From Timema cristinae (taxonomy: Eukaryota; Arthropoda; Insecta; Phasmatodea; Timematidae), in the NCBI GenBank assembly GCA_039000515.1, contig JBCFYV010000012.1:89620284-89684283 (forward strand): a stretch of DNA of 64,000 bases. The letters are read 5' to 3'. How positions within the stretch are numbered: the first letter of the stretch is position 1; each line of letters starts with the position of its first letter. Below are positions 36,506-46,658 of this stretch, one piece after another. The translations under genes were made by a program, and so were the position numbers. Below the pieces are notes generated by a model. That model had not been told where the DNA came from. It worked only from the letters and a program-made list of their open reading frames with translations, and did not search any database.

Positions 36506-38339
36506 GTATAAAAATAAAAAAGTCTCTTAGTGATTTTTGTAGGCACTGCAATTAATTCCCTAAGGTCCAATAATTTTGTAATTAATAAAAATTACCTTAT
36601 TTTATTCTCGGGGTCTTAATACCTATCCGGGAAACATGCATTTTAATAAAGCTAATAGAGTTGGAATGGGTAAAGTAAAACTTAGTTAAAATGTACCCAA
36701 ATTTTCAAGGAAGACGTGTATGGAAAACATTTAAAAAAATACCATAGCTACACCCGGCCGGGATTTGAACCCCGATGACTATGTCAACGGGAAACCACGT
36801 TAAATGAACTTAGCGTGTACGTCATTACAGTTTAGGTTTTTTTCACAAGTTTGTAATATACAGTTAGGATTCACGACAGCCTATAGTAGTCTTGGAAGAA
36901 AGATATGTTTAGAACAAATAAAGAAAGATACAGTATTTATATCTTTATTTATATAGGATTTTTTTAAATTGTCATTGATAGGATTTATCAAAAACAAAGT
37001 TGCAAGATATAAAAATAGTTTTTAAACCTGTCAAAGAATGGTTCTTTATGAATGTTTTTCAACACATTTATTGTTTTCACTGAGGTGTTCCCATACACAC
37101 TACAGGCAAACGCTGGCATATTTGTTTCGATATCACCTTTAATATATCCCAAATCCTAAATTTAGTTTATTGGAATATTTCAATCGGGCATCGTTTAAAA
37201 AATCCCAATTTATTAGGAAGGTATTTGATATTTTCTCTAGCTGTAAATTATCATTTTATAGATTAATATATAAAATTCAGCTTTACATATTTTACTTGAA
37301 AAATAGATAATTAAATTGGAATTACATGTTCTAAATTAATAAATTTGTAGACTACCTTTGTTTCCAATATTATTTTAATTCTATTCCTCGTCTTTTCTTA
37401 CGTGGGGCGCATAAATGTAGATGTGATTTATATATAGCCTATTCTTCTGTCAAATCCCGAAGTATTCATTGTAACTTCTCAAGACAAACGTCAATACTAC
37501 TGTAGCATAAATGTGCTAATGAGTTATTTCTGACTTCTCTTATCTGCCTTTAGCCCAAAGCACCAGGCGTGGGTCAGGCGGACACTATCCACATTCCTTT
37601 TGTGTTTACTTCGTTCAACCAACCTCCCCTTACCCCTCCCCAAAACCATTTCCTCGTCCCTCGTTCGGGTAGTTCAGAGTCTTTCCTCCAGATATCAGAA
37701 CAACCGTTAAAAAAATAATCGTTTTAAAATAATATTTATTCCGTTTTTTCTGTTGTGACTATGGATTTTTTTTATGGAAACGTCTTAGTTAGATAATATT
37801 GTATATATATAGCTTTTAAATTTTTATTATTTATTTCTGAATCACGATTTATTTTAAACGAATCTATTAAGGATTTATGAGCTTTTCAAACATATAATGA
37901 AATAGATTAAAACATAGGTACGTCGCCATATTCTTACGCTCTTCAAAAATGCAAAATAATATATTATAGCATTTTTATTGTTTCGTAAACATGATTTCCC
38001 TAAGAGTCTGCACGGTCTTCTTTGCCACATTTGGGAGCAATGGCGGTACAGGTCTAATATCCTCTTAAGTGGCCGCCTTTTACCGAAATAATGGATATGC
38101 GAGTGCACCCCCCTAACTCCTCCTCTTCCCTCCACAAGCTGTTGTTACACTCATCGTCAAAACACCCGAGGCTTTTACGAGTGTTGAATACAGTTTTAAG
38201 TTAAGCGTCTAGATTTAAATGATTTGTCTGATTTCAACTGCTTAAATTTCTCCTACCGCCTGACCTAAAGCTTATTTATTGTTATAGTTTAATTATTTAA
38301 CCTATAATTTCTGAACCGACGTTTTTATATATTCTTTTT
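36506..38339. other. AT-rich intron
   Basis: A weak SINE trace lies at about 36650-36810 (minus, GGATTTGAACCCCGATGAC). The rest, including the 86-codon minus frame at 37875-38135, shows nothing I can name. Confidence 0.4.
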
Positions 38340-38376
38340 TGTCATAGCGTCTTACTGTCTCTTTAGGTTATACGTG

Positions 38377-38441
<65 letters not shown>

Positions 38442-38592
38442 CTCTGATAGGTAGGGATGAGTAAGGAAGCATTTTAGAGGTAATATACCCGCATTTGCGT
38501 GGAAAGAGTGAGAAATCATGTGTTCCGAAGCTCGATCTCCCCGTCACCAGCAGGTCAGTTTAACTTGAGAGTAACGTCTTAGACCATTCTGA
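38340..38592 (-). repeat. SINE family A split by a TA microsatellite
   Basis: The tail (CATAGCGTCTTACTGTC) and the rest of the body (CATTTGCGTGGAAAGAGTG) are separated by about 60 bp of pure TA (38379-38439). The TA run sits where other copies have GTACTAATTA, so it grew inside the SINE. Confidence 0.8.
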
Positions 38593-38604
38593 ACTAACTG
38601 ATGT

Positions 38605-38815
38605 AAGTGCACGATTTAAAAATTAGCTTAATTTTAAGGCAGACACAATATCCATTCCCTCGGCCATTAATTCATCACTGTGAAAGGGAAAGCCCAAATT
38701 CCAAAGGGGAAATATTTTTTCGGCCATGCCGGGAAACAAAAGCAAGGCATTTAGCTCAATAGGTAGACGTGCTACTGTTTGAGCAAAGGTGTCGCACCTC
38801 ATCATAAACTAGCAT
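38605..38815 (-). repeat. SINE family D
   Basis: Minus-strand body (CATCACTGTGAAAGGGAAAG) followed by the reversed head (GGCCATGCCGGGAAACAAA, then TTAGCTCAATAGGTAGACG). It abuts the family A copy. Confidence 0.7.
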
Positions 38816-39302
38816 AGCTAACTGATATAATATAGTTCAATACGATGATTAAATATAGTTGAAAATTTAAACCTGAACATACAAGGACGTGGAAAGCTCA
38901 TTTTTTGGAAGGGGTCCACTAACAAATTCTAGTGGGATTTAGACCCCCACGACACTGCCCTTTCTTCCTCCAGTAAGATTTTACAGGAAAAATGTTTGCC
39001 TCATTTTTTAGGAAACCTTCCCTTCCCCTTGCTAGACTTGGCTCATTTCAAGAAACGTCCTTAGTTTTTCAATACCATATGAATGTACGAAAAAAGAAGT
39101 ACAGTATTTGAAATATTGACAGATCTAATTTTAAAATCGATAGTTTTACCAATTGTATATTGAAGGGGAATTTTGAAATATGCATTAAGTAATATTTTAT
39201 TGATGACATATACGATTAAAACTGTTGTAAGAGTAAAAAAAAATAAATCTGGAACCCCACTTTTCTACGCGCTTGTGGACATGACCTTCGGTTTATAGCC
39301 CA
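38816..39302. other. Intron flank of the long-TIR element
   Basis: AT-rich with no gene. On the minus strand, 39250-39312 reads like the second half of a tRNA-type sequence (AACCGAAGGTCATG, then GTGGGGTTCCAGATT), which continues the tRNA-like first half at 42333-42375 on the other side of the element. Confidence 0.4.
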
Positions 39303-39312
39303 GGACTATTAG

Positions 39313-42300
39313 CAAATAGCCCTGACAAAATTCGGAGAAAGCTGAAAATTTAAGGATCTACTCAGAATTACATGCTTTACAACATACCAAAAGTCCCCTA
39401 AAGTCCGAGGCTTATCTTTTTTTAGGAGACCCCAAAGTTCAAAAAGTTCATAAATATCTAAAAATTATTTTAAAGCGTAAAAAATTAGAAAAACCCTGAA
39501 AATTTCGGGAATTGGCTAAGAATTATATGCTTTACATAATATCAAAAGTCCCCTAAGGTCCGAGGCTTCGCTTTTATGGTAGAAGACCCAAAAGTTCAAA
39601 AAATGCATTAGTAAATTAGCCTCCAAGGCATAAATAAAAATGAGTTTCACTAACTCGTGTCCCAGTTAAATTCATCTACAAGTAAATTGCTTAAAGTTAA
39701 CACACAACATTCTCTCACCTCATTAATGCATTTAAAGATAGAGTTTATTTTTCAAAATGTATTAATTAAGTAATCCACGTTTTCTTCACTATCCATAGTG
39801 ACAGACTGTGAAGGGAAGTTGCTGCACATTACTCCCAAACAGCGACACATTGTAGATCACACCGGCCCGCTTTTCTTATATTCGCAAGTTTTCTTGCAGC
39901 CACAACAGGTAAGATGCAAGAGCTTTTCTGGGGATTTAGGGAGAAATATCATGACAGGAACAAACTCCTGTTAACACAACTAGACGAATAATTCGAAATT
40001 TTGCAATTTTTCTTAAAATATATTATATAAATTTAGATCAAATAAATTAAGATGTAAACAAACATAAAATGCCTCTGTTTAAACATATATTTAACTTTCC
40101 AATAAGCTGCCAGCCCCAGTCTGTTGGTGGGAGCAGATCATCTAACCACTATTGCACCTGCAGACACACTCTAAGTGAGTGTTGACGGGCAGCAGCACTG
40201 GTAGGTGGAAGCACGTCGATGTTGAAAATAGTAGTGACAGACTGACGAGCTACAGTTTGGACATATATTTTATAACGCAGCTCGTCTAGGGAGTTACAGT
40301 TTTTTGTACAGAGACAAAATAATCAGTTCTCCCGCTGAAGCTTCATCAGGAGTAGCAGAAGGATAATTGAAAATTAGCATTTTCCTGGACAGCTCTTTAT
40401 CATTTTGGAGGAGGTCAAAAGCCAATTTATTTCCTTTTGTGAAAAGGGCAGATGTCGTATCACAATTTGTCATTGCATGAGTAAAGATGAGGGTGTTTTT
40501 TACAGGACCCAGAGCTTCTTATTGTTCCACAATAGTGTGAATTTTATCAGGTTTGCCAGTTTTTTCAGGAATTAGGAGAGAGAGCTGCTTGAAAGTGCAC
40601 GCACAGCTAGCATGGTAAGGATCTCTATATCAGTTGTTATAGCTGTTACATATTGCCCAGCCGATAGCTAAATGGTTGTCAAAACAATAAGACAATATAT
40701 ATCTCCACTTGCTAACTGGACTAAGATTCCACAATTCTGTAGTATGGTGTTATAAGTTTGATAAAACGTGATTTGTTTTTACAATTTTGCTAGAAACTCT
40801 TCCAAGAGGATGTGACAACCATGTCAAGATCTATTGCTAAATCTACCGAGATTTTCTTGCTGCTCCGGTGCTTCTGACCTCTGCTTTAGTGTTCGGTGAA
40901 CTCTCATACCCGTCAAACACTACTGTTGATGAACACTTAAAATGTTTCTTCATATAAGATGAATATATCATGCAAATAATCCTATGAGTCACTGGTCTCG
41001 AACAAATAATGGCACAAAAAAGGTACCCACCATCTACGACAAACAGTGTGTCTTTTGGTGAATTTTCTTTGCAAGGAGAAAAAGATTTTAAGACTTCAGC
41101 GAGGGCTGATTTCCTCGTCTTCTTCATAGATATTCCGTCAAAGACATAGGTCTAGGTGCTAGTTCAAATGAAAAGAACTGCATTAATTCAGGTCCAGATG
41201 GAACTACACACACAATATGATTAAATAGATGTTGTTGATTTAGTTGCACGCTTTGTTTATGTACTTGTATATGTTATTCATGGCAGATAAAGGTGTAACT
41301 CTGTTCCTGCGCTTGACATTTTTAGCTCTGAAAGTGCCACCTTTTTTTTTATGCATTCTGAACCTATTTTCAGAGCTTTGTAACAGTTAACAGACGCGTC
41401 TCCTACAAGAACAGTCGACAAGATGATTAACTCAGTTGATGAACGATAGGCAAATGGTTGATGGACATCAAACCAAGAGAAAAATGTTTATCTGTCACGA
41501 TCATACTAAGAGTTCAGGCTTGAGAGAAGCTCCACATGTTGTTTGGAGGTGATATTTCGGGTCTCACAAAAATTCTCCAGAGACTGCAGATAAGTACACT
41601 CTGAGGGATTTCAAGAATACACTTCATAAGGGTGATGTCAGTGATGCCACTCCCACTGTTTGTTTTCATTGCTCTCACGAGCTCTTGTTCTTTGGCTAAA
41701 TTCATGGCTACACCACATCAGAACCTGTTGGTGCGTCTGAGTGTAAAAGTTCAGAAATTTGTTGCAGATAATGATGTGCTTATTTTGCGTAATGAAGATG
41801 ACCTGTAGCGTGTAAATACGGTAGTATGGAAGGACACAAGCAAGGTATAAGGACCAGTCTCCACTCCTTTCTGACCAAATAAAAGAGAGAATAATTTCAA
41901 CTTGAATAATGTGTTCTGTCCACATTTTTGCGGTGCGGTGGTTACTGCATAACTAATCGTGCATTTCTTTAAAACTTTCAGGATATAATTTCGGGGAAAG
42001 AGAATGGAGATCACGAATTAATAAAAGATAGAAGATAATGGGGCTTAGGAGGTACTTAGAGGACTTTTGATATGTTGTAAAGCATATAATTATGAGTCAA
42101 TCCTGAAATTTTCTCCGTTTTTATAATTTTTCCCACTTTAAAATAATGTTTAAGTAATTATGGACTTTTTTTGAACTTTGGGGTCTTCTGCAAAAAAAAA
42201 AAAGAAGCCAAGTTTCGGACTTTTAGAAGCTTTTGATATGTTGCTATGCATGTAATTCCGAGTCGATCCTGGAATTTTCAATTTTCTCAGAATTTTGTCC

Positions 42301-42332
42301 GGGTTTACCTGTTTTTTTTCGACAATATTCCT
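39313..42332 (-). mobile_element. DNA transposon with long inverted repeats and a decayed gene
   Basis: A 3-kb element. The left arm (39313-39600) and right arm (42030-42332, reversed) share GACAAAATTC, AATTACATGC, CAACATA(C/T)CAAAAG, GACCCCAAAGTTCAAAAA and ATTATTTTAAAG in the same order. Each arm also holds two tandem sub-repeats of about 170 bp. The direct repeat GGACTATTAG lies just outside both arms (39303-39312 and 42333-42342), a likely target-site duplication of at least 10 bp. The interior holds one long, decayed minus-strand gene, 39790-42010. The extreme ends of the arms do not match well: the right has about 20 bp more, so the exact termini are uncertain. I cannot assign a superfamily. 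Confidence 0.78.
39790..42010 (-). pseudogene. Decayed gene with PIN/FEN-like and Cys-rich parts
   Basis: Successive minus-strand segments, in several frames and with stops, match one large family that I remember as multicopy uncharacterised proteins in arthropods. In order: SERSGDWSLYLACV (41.9 kb), MNLAKEQELVRAMKTNSGSG (41.7), SWFDVHQPF...GDASVNCYKA (41.4), FFSFELAPRPMSLTEYL (41.2), KKTRKSALAEVL with LFVVDGGYLF and VVFDGYESSPNTK (41127-40843), HAMTNCDTTSALFTKGNK (40.45), LPPTSAAARQHSLR and PPTDWGWQLI (40.2), and a Cys-rich tail (CCGCKKTCEYKK) near 39.9. VDG...VFDGY...TK resembles the start of a PIN/FEN nuclease fold, and the tail resembles a CXC domain; both are inference. A middle part with further acidic residues seems to be missing. 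It is not functional. Confidence 0.72.
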
Positions 42333-42344
42333 GGACTATTAGTT

Positions 42345-42380
42345 CATTAATGCTCTGCCACTGAGCTATCCAGGATTAGT
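42345..42380 (-). repeat. tRNA-like half next to the element
   Basis: Reversed, it reads TGGATAGCTCAGTGGCAGAG, an A-box-like tRNA 5' half. The sequence left of the element on the same strand continues it, so a tRNA-derived repeat was probably the target. Confidence 0.5.
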
Positions 42381-42466
42381 ACCATGCTCAAATTCATTCT
42401 TCACTCAAAGTTTAGAAGTGAGTCTGTGATGTACGTGTGGATTGATCGGCTCCTATATCAATAAAT

Positions 42467-42714
42467 ACCCTAATCGGTGGTCGAATGATCTAAGGTGTTA
42501 CTTCCGTAATAGACTGGACTGAAAATGGCTGAGATATCAAGGTTCAAATCCCGGTTGGGTGTAGTTAGTTTTGTAAATGTTTTCCCACTCTCCCTCCATA
42601 CAACTATGGGTGCATTTCCTCTAAATCAAACCTTTATAATCCCTAAACCTATTAGTATAATTAGTACGTAGTCGTATAATCCGAACAGTTAGTAAGACGT
42701 GGTGCTAAAAAAAA
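42467..42714 (+). repeat. SINE family A
   Basis: Head ATCGGTGGTCGAATGATC, B box AGGTTCAAATCCC, body, tail GAACAGTTAGTAAGACGTGG and an A-run. Confidence 0.88.
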
Positions 42715-43007
42715 CTTGATTGATTGAAACATACTTGTCAAATGGACCCACCATGGGTCGACTTTTGGTCACGATGGTACTTTGCGACAGCAAGTATTGT
42801 GTGTACAACATCGGCAATGCTTTGTATACACGCGGTCAATAAGAGACTCCACTTACAGGGGTGTCAACTTGACAATAGAGAAACAACTGCTCCTGAACTT
42901 AAAAGAAGAAGAAAAAAGAAGAAGAAGAAACTCAGAGCCTTATTTTATGTAGTCAGTCTACGAACGCCAAACGTTTCAACATTTAACCAAAGCCACATGT
43001 TTTATTT
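42715..43007. other. Unassigned 300 bp with a 102-codon frame
   Basis: The plus-strand frame at 42724-43032 contains a basic stretch encoded by an AAG-rich run (42900-42930). No family is recognised, and its end runs into a SINE. Confidence 0.3.
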
Positions 43008-43296
43008 TATTTATTTAACGTGTAATTTCTGAAATCACTGATTATATCAACCCACGAGAATTTTATACGAGCAGAGTCAAAGGGTTTACCATTTTTGCCA
43101 GTACAGGTATTTTCACACATTTTCCCGGGTTTTTTTTTTCATGCCACAATTGACATGGGACTAGCGGCTTTTCTTTCCCTACGGATTTTTTTTTCACTCA
43201 TGATAAATCTGTTGACCCCATCTGGGTTTGAATCCACGAACATCCGAGTCCTGAGGCGAGCACTTCACCCCAAGACAACCAAGGGCGACCGCATAT
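43008..43296 (-). repeat. SINE family E, copy 1
   Basis: Aligns with 47436-47735: TTATTTATTTAACGTG, ATATCAACCCACGAGAATTT, AATTGACATGG, GGGTTTGAATCCACGAACAT (reversed B box), and CCTGAGGCGAGCACTTCACC. Confidence 0.8.
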
Positions 43297-43301
43297 GATT
43301 T

Positions 43302-43866
43302 CTTAACAACGTGTCTTACTACCCGTTCGGCTTATACACTTATGTAATAAATCACGCTAATGGTTTTAGGGATAAGTTAGATTATCTTAATAGGAAATGT
43401 ACCCGCATTTTCGTGGAGAGAGTGGAAAGCCGTTTTCAGTACTTCCGAATGAGGTTCGAGCCTCAATTTCCCCATCATGGGAAGTCTAGGCCAAGCACGA
43501 ATTTATAAATTTTTAAAGGGGGGGAGAAGGGGGAAGGGGCACAGGTTATTGAATGGAGAAACAATTGCGTGCGCGGGCAGGCATATTTTTCCTTAACACG
43601 CACCTTTCTTGCCAATTGCCTCGCCCGCTGCCCACCCCTACTCTCCCACAACCTAGCAATAAGCTGAAAAATAAAAATCTAATTGGTCTCACCACCTCAT
43701 TGGTCGCTACCACAGCCCTCACTCTTCACTTCCATTAGTCTAAAAAATTTATCAAATATTCTACTTAGGGGGAGTACGTGCCCCCTGTGCTTCCTCCTCA
43801 GGTTCGCGCTTGGTCTAGGCTATTACAAGAGTAGCGCTTTAGACCACGCGGCCGTCGAAGTGGGCA
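43302..43866 (-). repeat. SINE family A interrupted by a MITE
   Basis: Tail and body at 43302-43491, head at 43813-43866 (GACCACGCGGCCGTCGAAGTG). The piece between is a separate element; removing it restores the family A order. Confidence 0.88.
43492..43812. mobile_element. 321-bp MITE inside a SINE, 8-bp duplication
   Basis: Ends are CAAGCACGAA on the left and CAAGCGCGAA (reversed) on the right. The exact 8-bp repeat GTCTAGGC lies at 43484-43491 and 43813-43820. An 8-bp duplication fits hAT or P-like elements, but the ends are not the usual hAT CAGNG. No coding capacity; the frames at 43553 and 43683 are accidental. Confidence 0.85.
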
Positions 43867-44360
43867 GCAGCTTGTTGTTTGTATGGTGGGAAATTATAAA
43901 TACAGCCCTTAGTATACCATGAGATTAGTTGACTACCAAGACAATACTCTAAATACGTTCTAGGATATACCGGGGTATTGGTTTACTCCGAGACTAGCCT
44001 ATAAATATGACCTCCAGGTACACTGGAATATTTATTGACTCCCGAGACTGTATTATAGATAAAGCCTGGTTTGTTTTCTGAGTTGGATATTATAATTGAC
44101 TACTACAATAAGCATGCTAAGTTATAAAATAATACGGTTTTCAATTAAGTCCGTCTTAATGACACTGTCTCAAATAAAACTCTAAGTTGTATGGTAATTA
44201 TTTTATTTATAAAAGTCAGGACAAAAGTTTATCATTATTAACGCAATTACTATAAATTATAGTTTCAGAGACTAGGTTGAACGGGTGGCTTTTATTTTTT
44301 TTAAGGAGTATCTAATGAGAACTTTTGGAACTAACTATATTATTATTAATTATTATTATT
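43867..44360. other. Spacer between two interrupted SINEs
   Basis: AT-rich. Three weak repeats of the form GATATACCGGGGTATTG / TACACTGGAATATTTATTGAC / GATTATAATTGACTAC at 43930-44105 suggest an old tandem array of about 60 bp. No gene. Confidence 0.35.
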
Positions 44361-45090
44361 TTAGCACCGCGTCTTACTACCTGTTCAGGTTATACACAAA
44401 TATGATAATTACTCTAATGTGATAGGGATGGGAAAGGAAGCATTTTAGAGGTAATCTACCCACATTTGCACGGAGGGAGAGTGAGAAACCATTTAGGTAA
44501 AACCATCCTTATTCGACCCAATCTAAACCTCCCCGTCATTAGAAGGCCAGTCTAACACTAGAATGCCACCTTAAATCAGGGGTCTCCAACCTTTTTATGT
44601 CTAAGGGCCACATTTTCTCTATCTTGTTGGCTCTTGGGCCACAGTACTGTGCCGACAATACTCGGTTGAATAAATATTCTTATTAGCTCATTATTATACA
44701 CCTATACTCACTCACACTAAAGATTAGGATTTCTCGTGAAGGTTGTTCTCTGTTTTTTTTTCTTCTTATTTTTGGATTTTTCATAGCAGGAGGTAGCACG
44801 ATTTGTCTTGTCTATTAGACCTTTCATTTGCCGGTTCAAAGTACATTTCGTATTAAAACGTAATCCAATTCTTCATGAAAATGCAAAAATTGTTTATAAA
44901 ATAACATAAAATGCGTATTTATTTTATTAGTGTATGTAAAATATGTATCAGAATTTGTCATTCCCCCCCCTCCCCTTGTAATAATTTTATATTTTTCATG
45001 AGCTGTAGGCCACAAAATATGCTACCATGGACTGAAAGTGGCCGTGAGTTGAAGACTCCTGCCTTAGTCCATTTGGACACTTAGCAGTTT
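44361..45090 (-). repeat. SINE family A interrupted by a hAT-like MITE
   Basis: Tail and body at 44361-44576; the head resumes at 45062 (CCTTAGTCCATTTGGACAC). Confidence 0.82.
44577..45061. mobile_element. hAT-like MITE, 485 bp
   Basis: The left end CAGGGGTCTCCAACC and reversed right end CAGGAGTCTTCAACTC form the classic hAT terminus. The 8-bp flanks are CCTTAAAT and CCTTAGTC (5 of 8 alike). Both ends carry a subterminal GGCCACA / GGCCACT. Confidence 0.85.
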
Positions 45091-45540
45091 ATTCGACTTT
45101 CAATTTAAAGGTTTACTCGTCAAAATCATCAAATTTACTCAGAATTTAAGCTTTCGCTTCTCAGTGTTTATATTCCCCCCCCTATTCACACCACGATGAA
45201 AACTTTAAAACGGCCCCTGTCCCAGTTCTCTGTTTGTTCACCATCTCACTCGAATAGGAATTGAGTGTTGCTTTTTTTTTAACCAAATACATTTTTTTTA
45301 CCGATATACAACTACATACAAATCAGGATGATTTAAACAAAGAATGATTGTACAAATACAACAGAAATTCCTTAGAAAAATTGTGTTTTTATTGGAAACT
45401 ACTATTTTTTACGACTTGGACACCTAGCCTTTGAATAAGGTTCGTTTGTCAAAATAGGTTCCACCGTTTTCTCGTAATTTCAATTACCGGAGTTGGGCAC
45501 TTCAAATTACATTAAATATACACCCACATTATATATATAT
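45091..45540. other. AT-rich spacer
   Basis: No repeat or coding signal beyond short homopolymers. Confidence 0.4.
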
Positions 45541-45592
45541 AATATTTGACACCAATTTATATATATATATATATATAATTATATATATATAT
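45541..45592. repeat. Extra mariner-type terminus and TA run
   Basis: AATATTTGACACCAATTTAT at 45541-45560 is the inverse of the terminus at 45593-45610; the two are separated only by a TA microsatellite of about 30 bp. Confidence 0.8.
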
Positions 45593-46158
45593 AAATTGGT
45601 GTCAAATATTATAAGGGACCAAAAATTAGGTAAATTCATACAAACATGGGTCTATAAACGCTTATTTTTAATCATTGATGGTTTTCCTCAAAGATGGATT
45701 GGTCGCGGGGAACCCATTGAATTGCCTGCTTAGTCACCAGATTTAAACCCGATGGATGTTTTATTTCTAGGGACATTTAAAGTCCATTATTTACGAAACT
45801 CCAGTGCATGATATTGACTTTTTAAGAGAGCGTCTCGTAAATGGATGTGAGAAAATACGAAACACCTCAGGTGTACTCAACAGAGTACAATAAATCACGG
45901 AACACAGGCTCAGAGAGTTATCGAAGCAGCACGCCATTTTGAACCATTTTTGTATCAACATAATCTGGCTTGTGTTTTTATTGGTTTTGCTCAACTTTTT
46001 CTAGTTTAATTGCATTGCTTCTTCTGTTAGGTTGCTCATTAAGTGAACAATCAAATTCTGTAGAGCTTAGAAACTAAGTGATTCTATATCTATGTTTATA
46101 TGGACTTTTCTTAGTGTTTGGTCTATGTGAATACGCCCCTAGGATATTTGACACCAAT
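45593..46158 (+). mobile_element. Internally deleted mariner-type element
   Basis: Inverted ends AATTGGTGTCAAATAT (45594) and ATATTTGACACCAATT (to 46158). Between them the plus strand carries a decayed C-terminal transposase piece: FPQRWIGRGEPIELPA, then SPDLNPMDVLFLG, and further on RVIEAARHFEPFL. This is the end of the catalytic domain of a Tc1/mariner-type enzyme (RWIGRGGPIAWPPRSPDLTPLDFF in related elements). Stops interrupt it, and the N-terminal part is missing. The frame at 45791-45994 on the minus strand is only a shadow. Confidence 0.82.
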
Positions 46159-46248
46159 TAATATACATACATGTTTATGTATGTATGTATGTAGGCCTAT
46201 ATTGATTGCATTTTCGGGGTCAGTCATTCTAAAATTAATTATGGAAAA

Positions 46249-46658
46249 CACCCACTTCGGTGGCCGCATGGTCTAACGCGATACTATCGCAGTAGATGAC
46301 GGTTAGATTAAGGTTCAAATCTCACTCGGGTGTTCTAAGGGCAGTTTTTACAAAATTGTTTCACAACTTGTGAATGTGGGGAATGTCAGGCCTCCACCGT
46401 GGTTCGGATTCCACGTTAAACTGTAGGTCCTCCATTTCATCTCACAATCACCCTACCATTTCATATTAGCGTGAGTATAAACCAAACGGGTAGGAAGACG
46501 CGGTAATAATAATAATACATTGTTTTCCACTCTTCCACCAGGCAAATGTAGGTACACTTGCTCTAAATATTACCTTCCTAATCCCTAAAACCGTTAGCGT
46601 AGTTAGTAAAATAAGCGTGTAACCCGAACTGTTAAGTGAGACGCGGTGCTAAAAAAAT
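46249..46658 (+). repeat. SINE family A carrying a SINE B fragment
   Basis: Head CACTTCGGTGGCCGCATGG at 46249, body to 46361, then family B sequence to 46518, then the rest of A (CCACTCTTCCACC, tail TAACCCGAACTGTTAAGTG). Confidence 0.88.
46362..46518 (+). repeat. SINE family B, 5'-truncated, inserted
   Basis: Starts at CACAACTTGTGAATGTGGGG, ends with a TAA run, and is flanked by ATTGTTT at 46355-46361 and 46519-46525. This is typical of LINE-machinery insertion. Confidence 0.85.

Noticed and set aside
42724..43032. 102-codon plus-strand gene
   Set aside because: No recognisable domain; the basic stretch comes from an AAG-rich run, and the frame ends inside a SINE.
45791..45994. 67-codon minus frame
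   Set aside because: It is the antisense shadow of the mariner-type transposase relic on the plus strand.
46249..46658. Chimeric SINE made by template switching
   Set aside because: A 7-bp duplication and the resumption of family A afterwards show a nested insertion.
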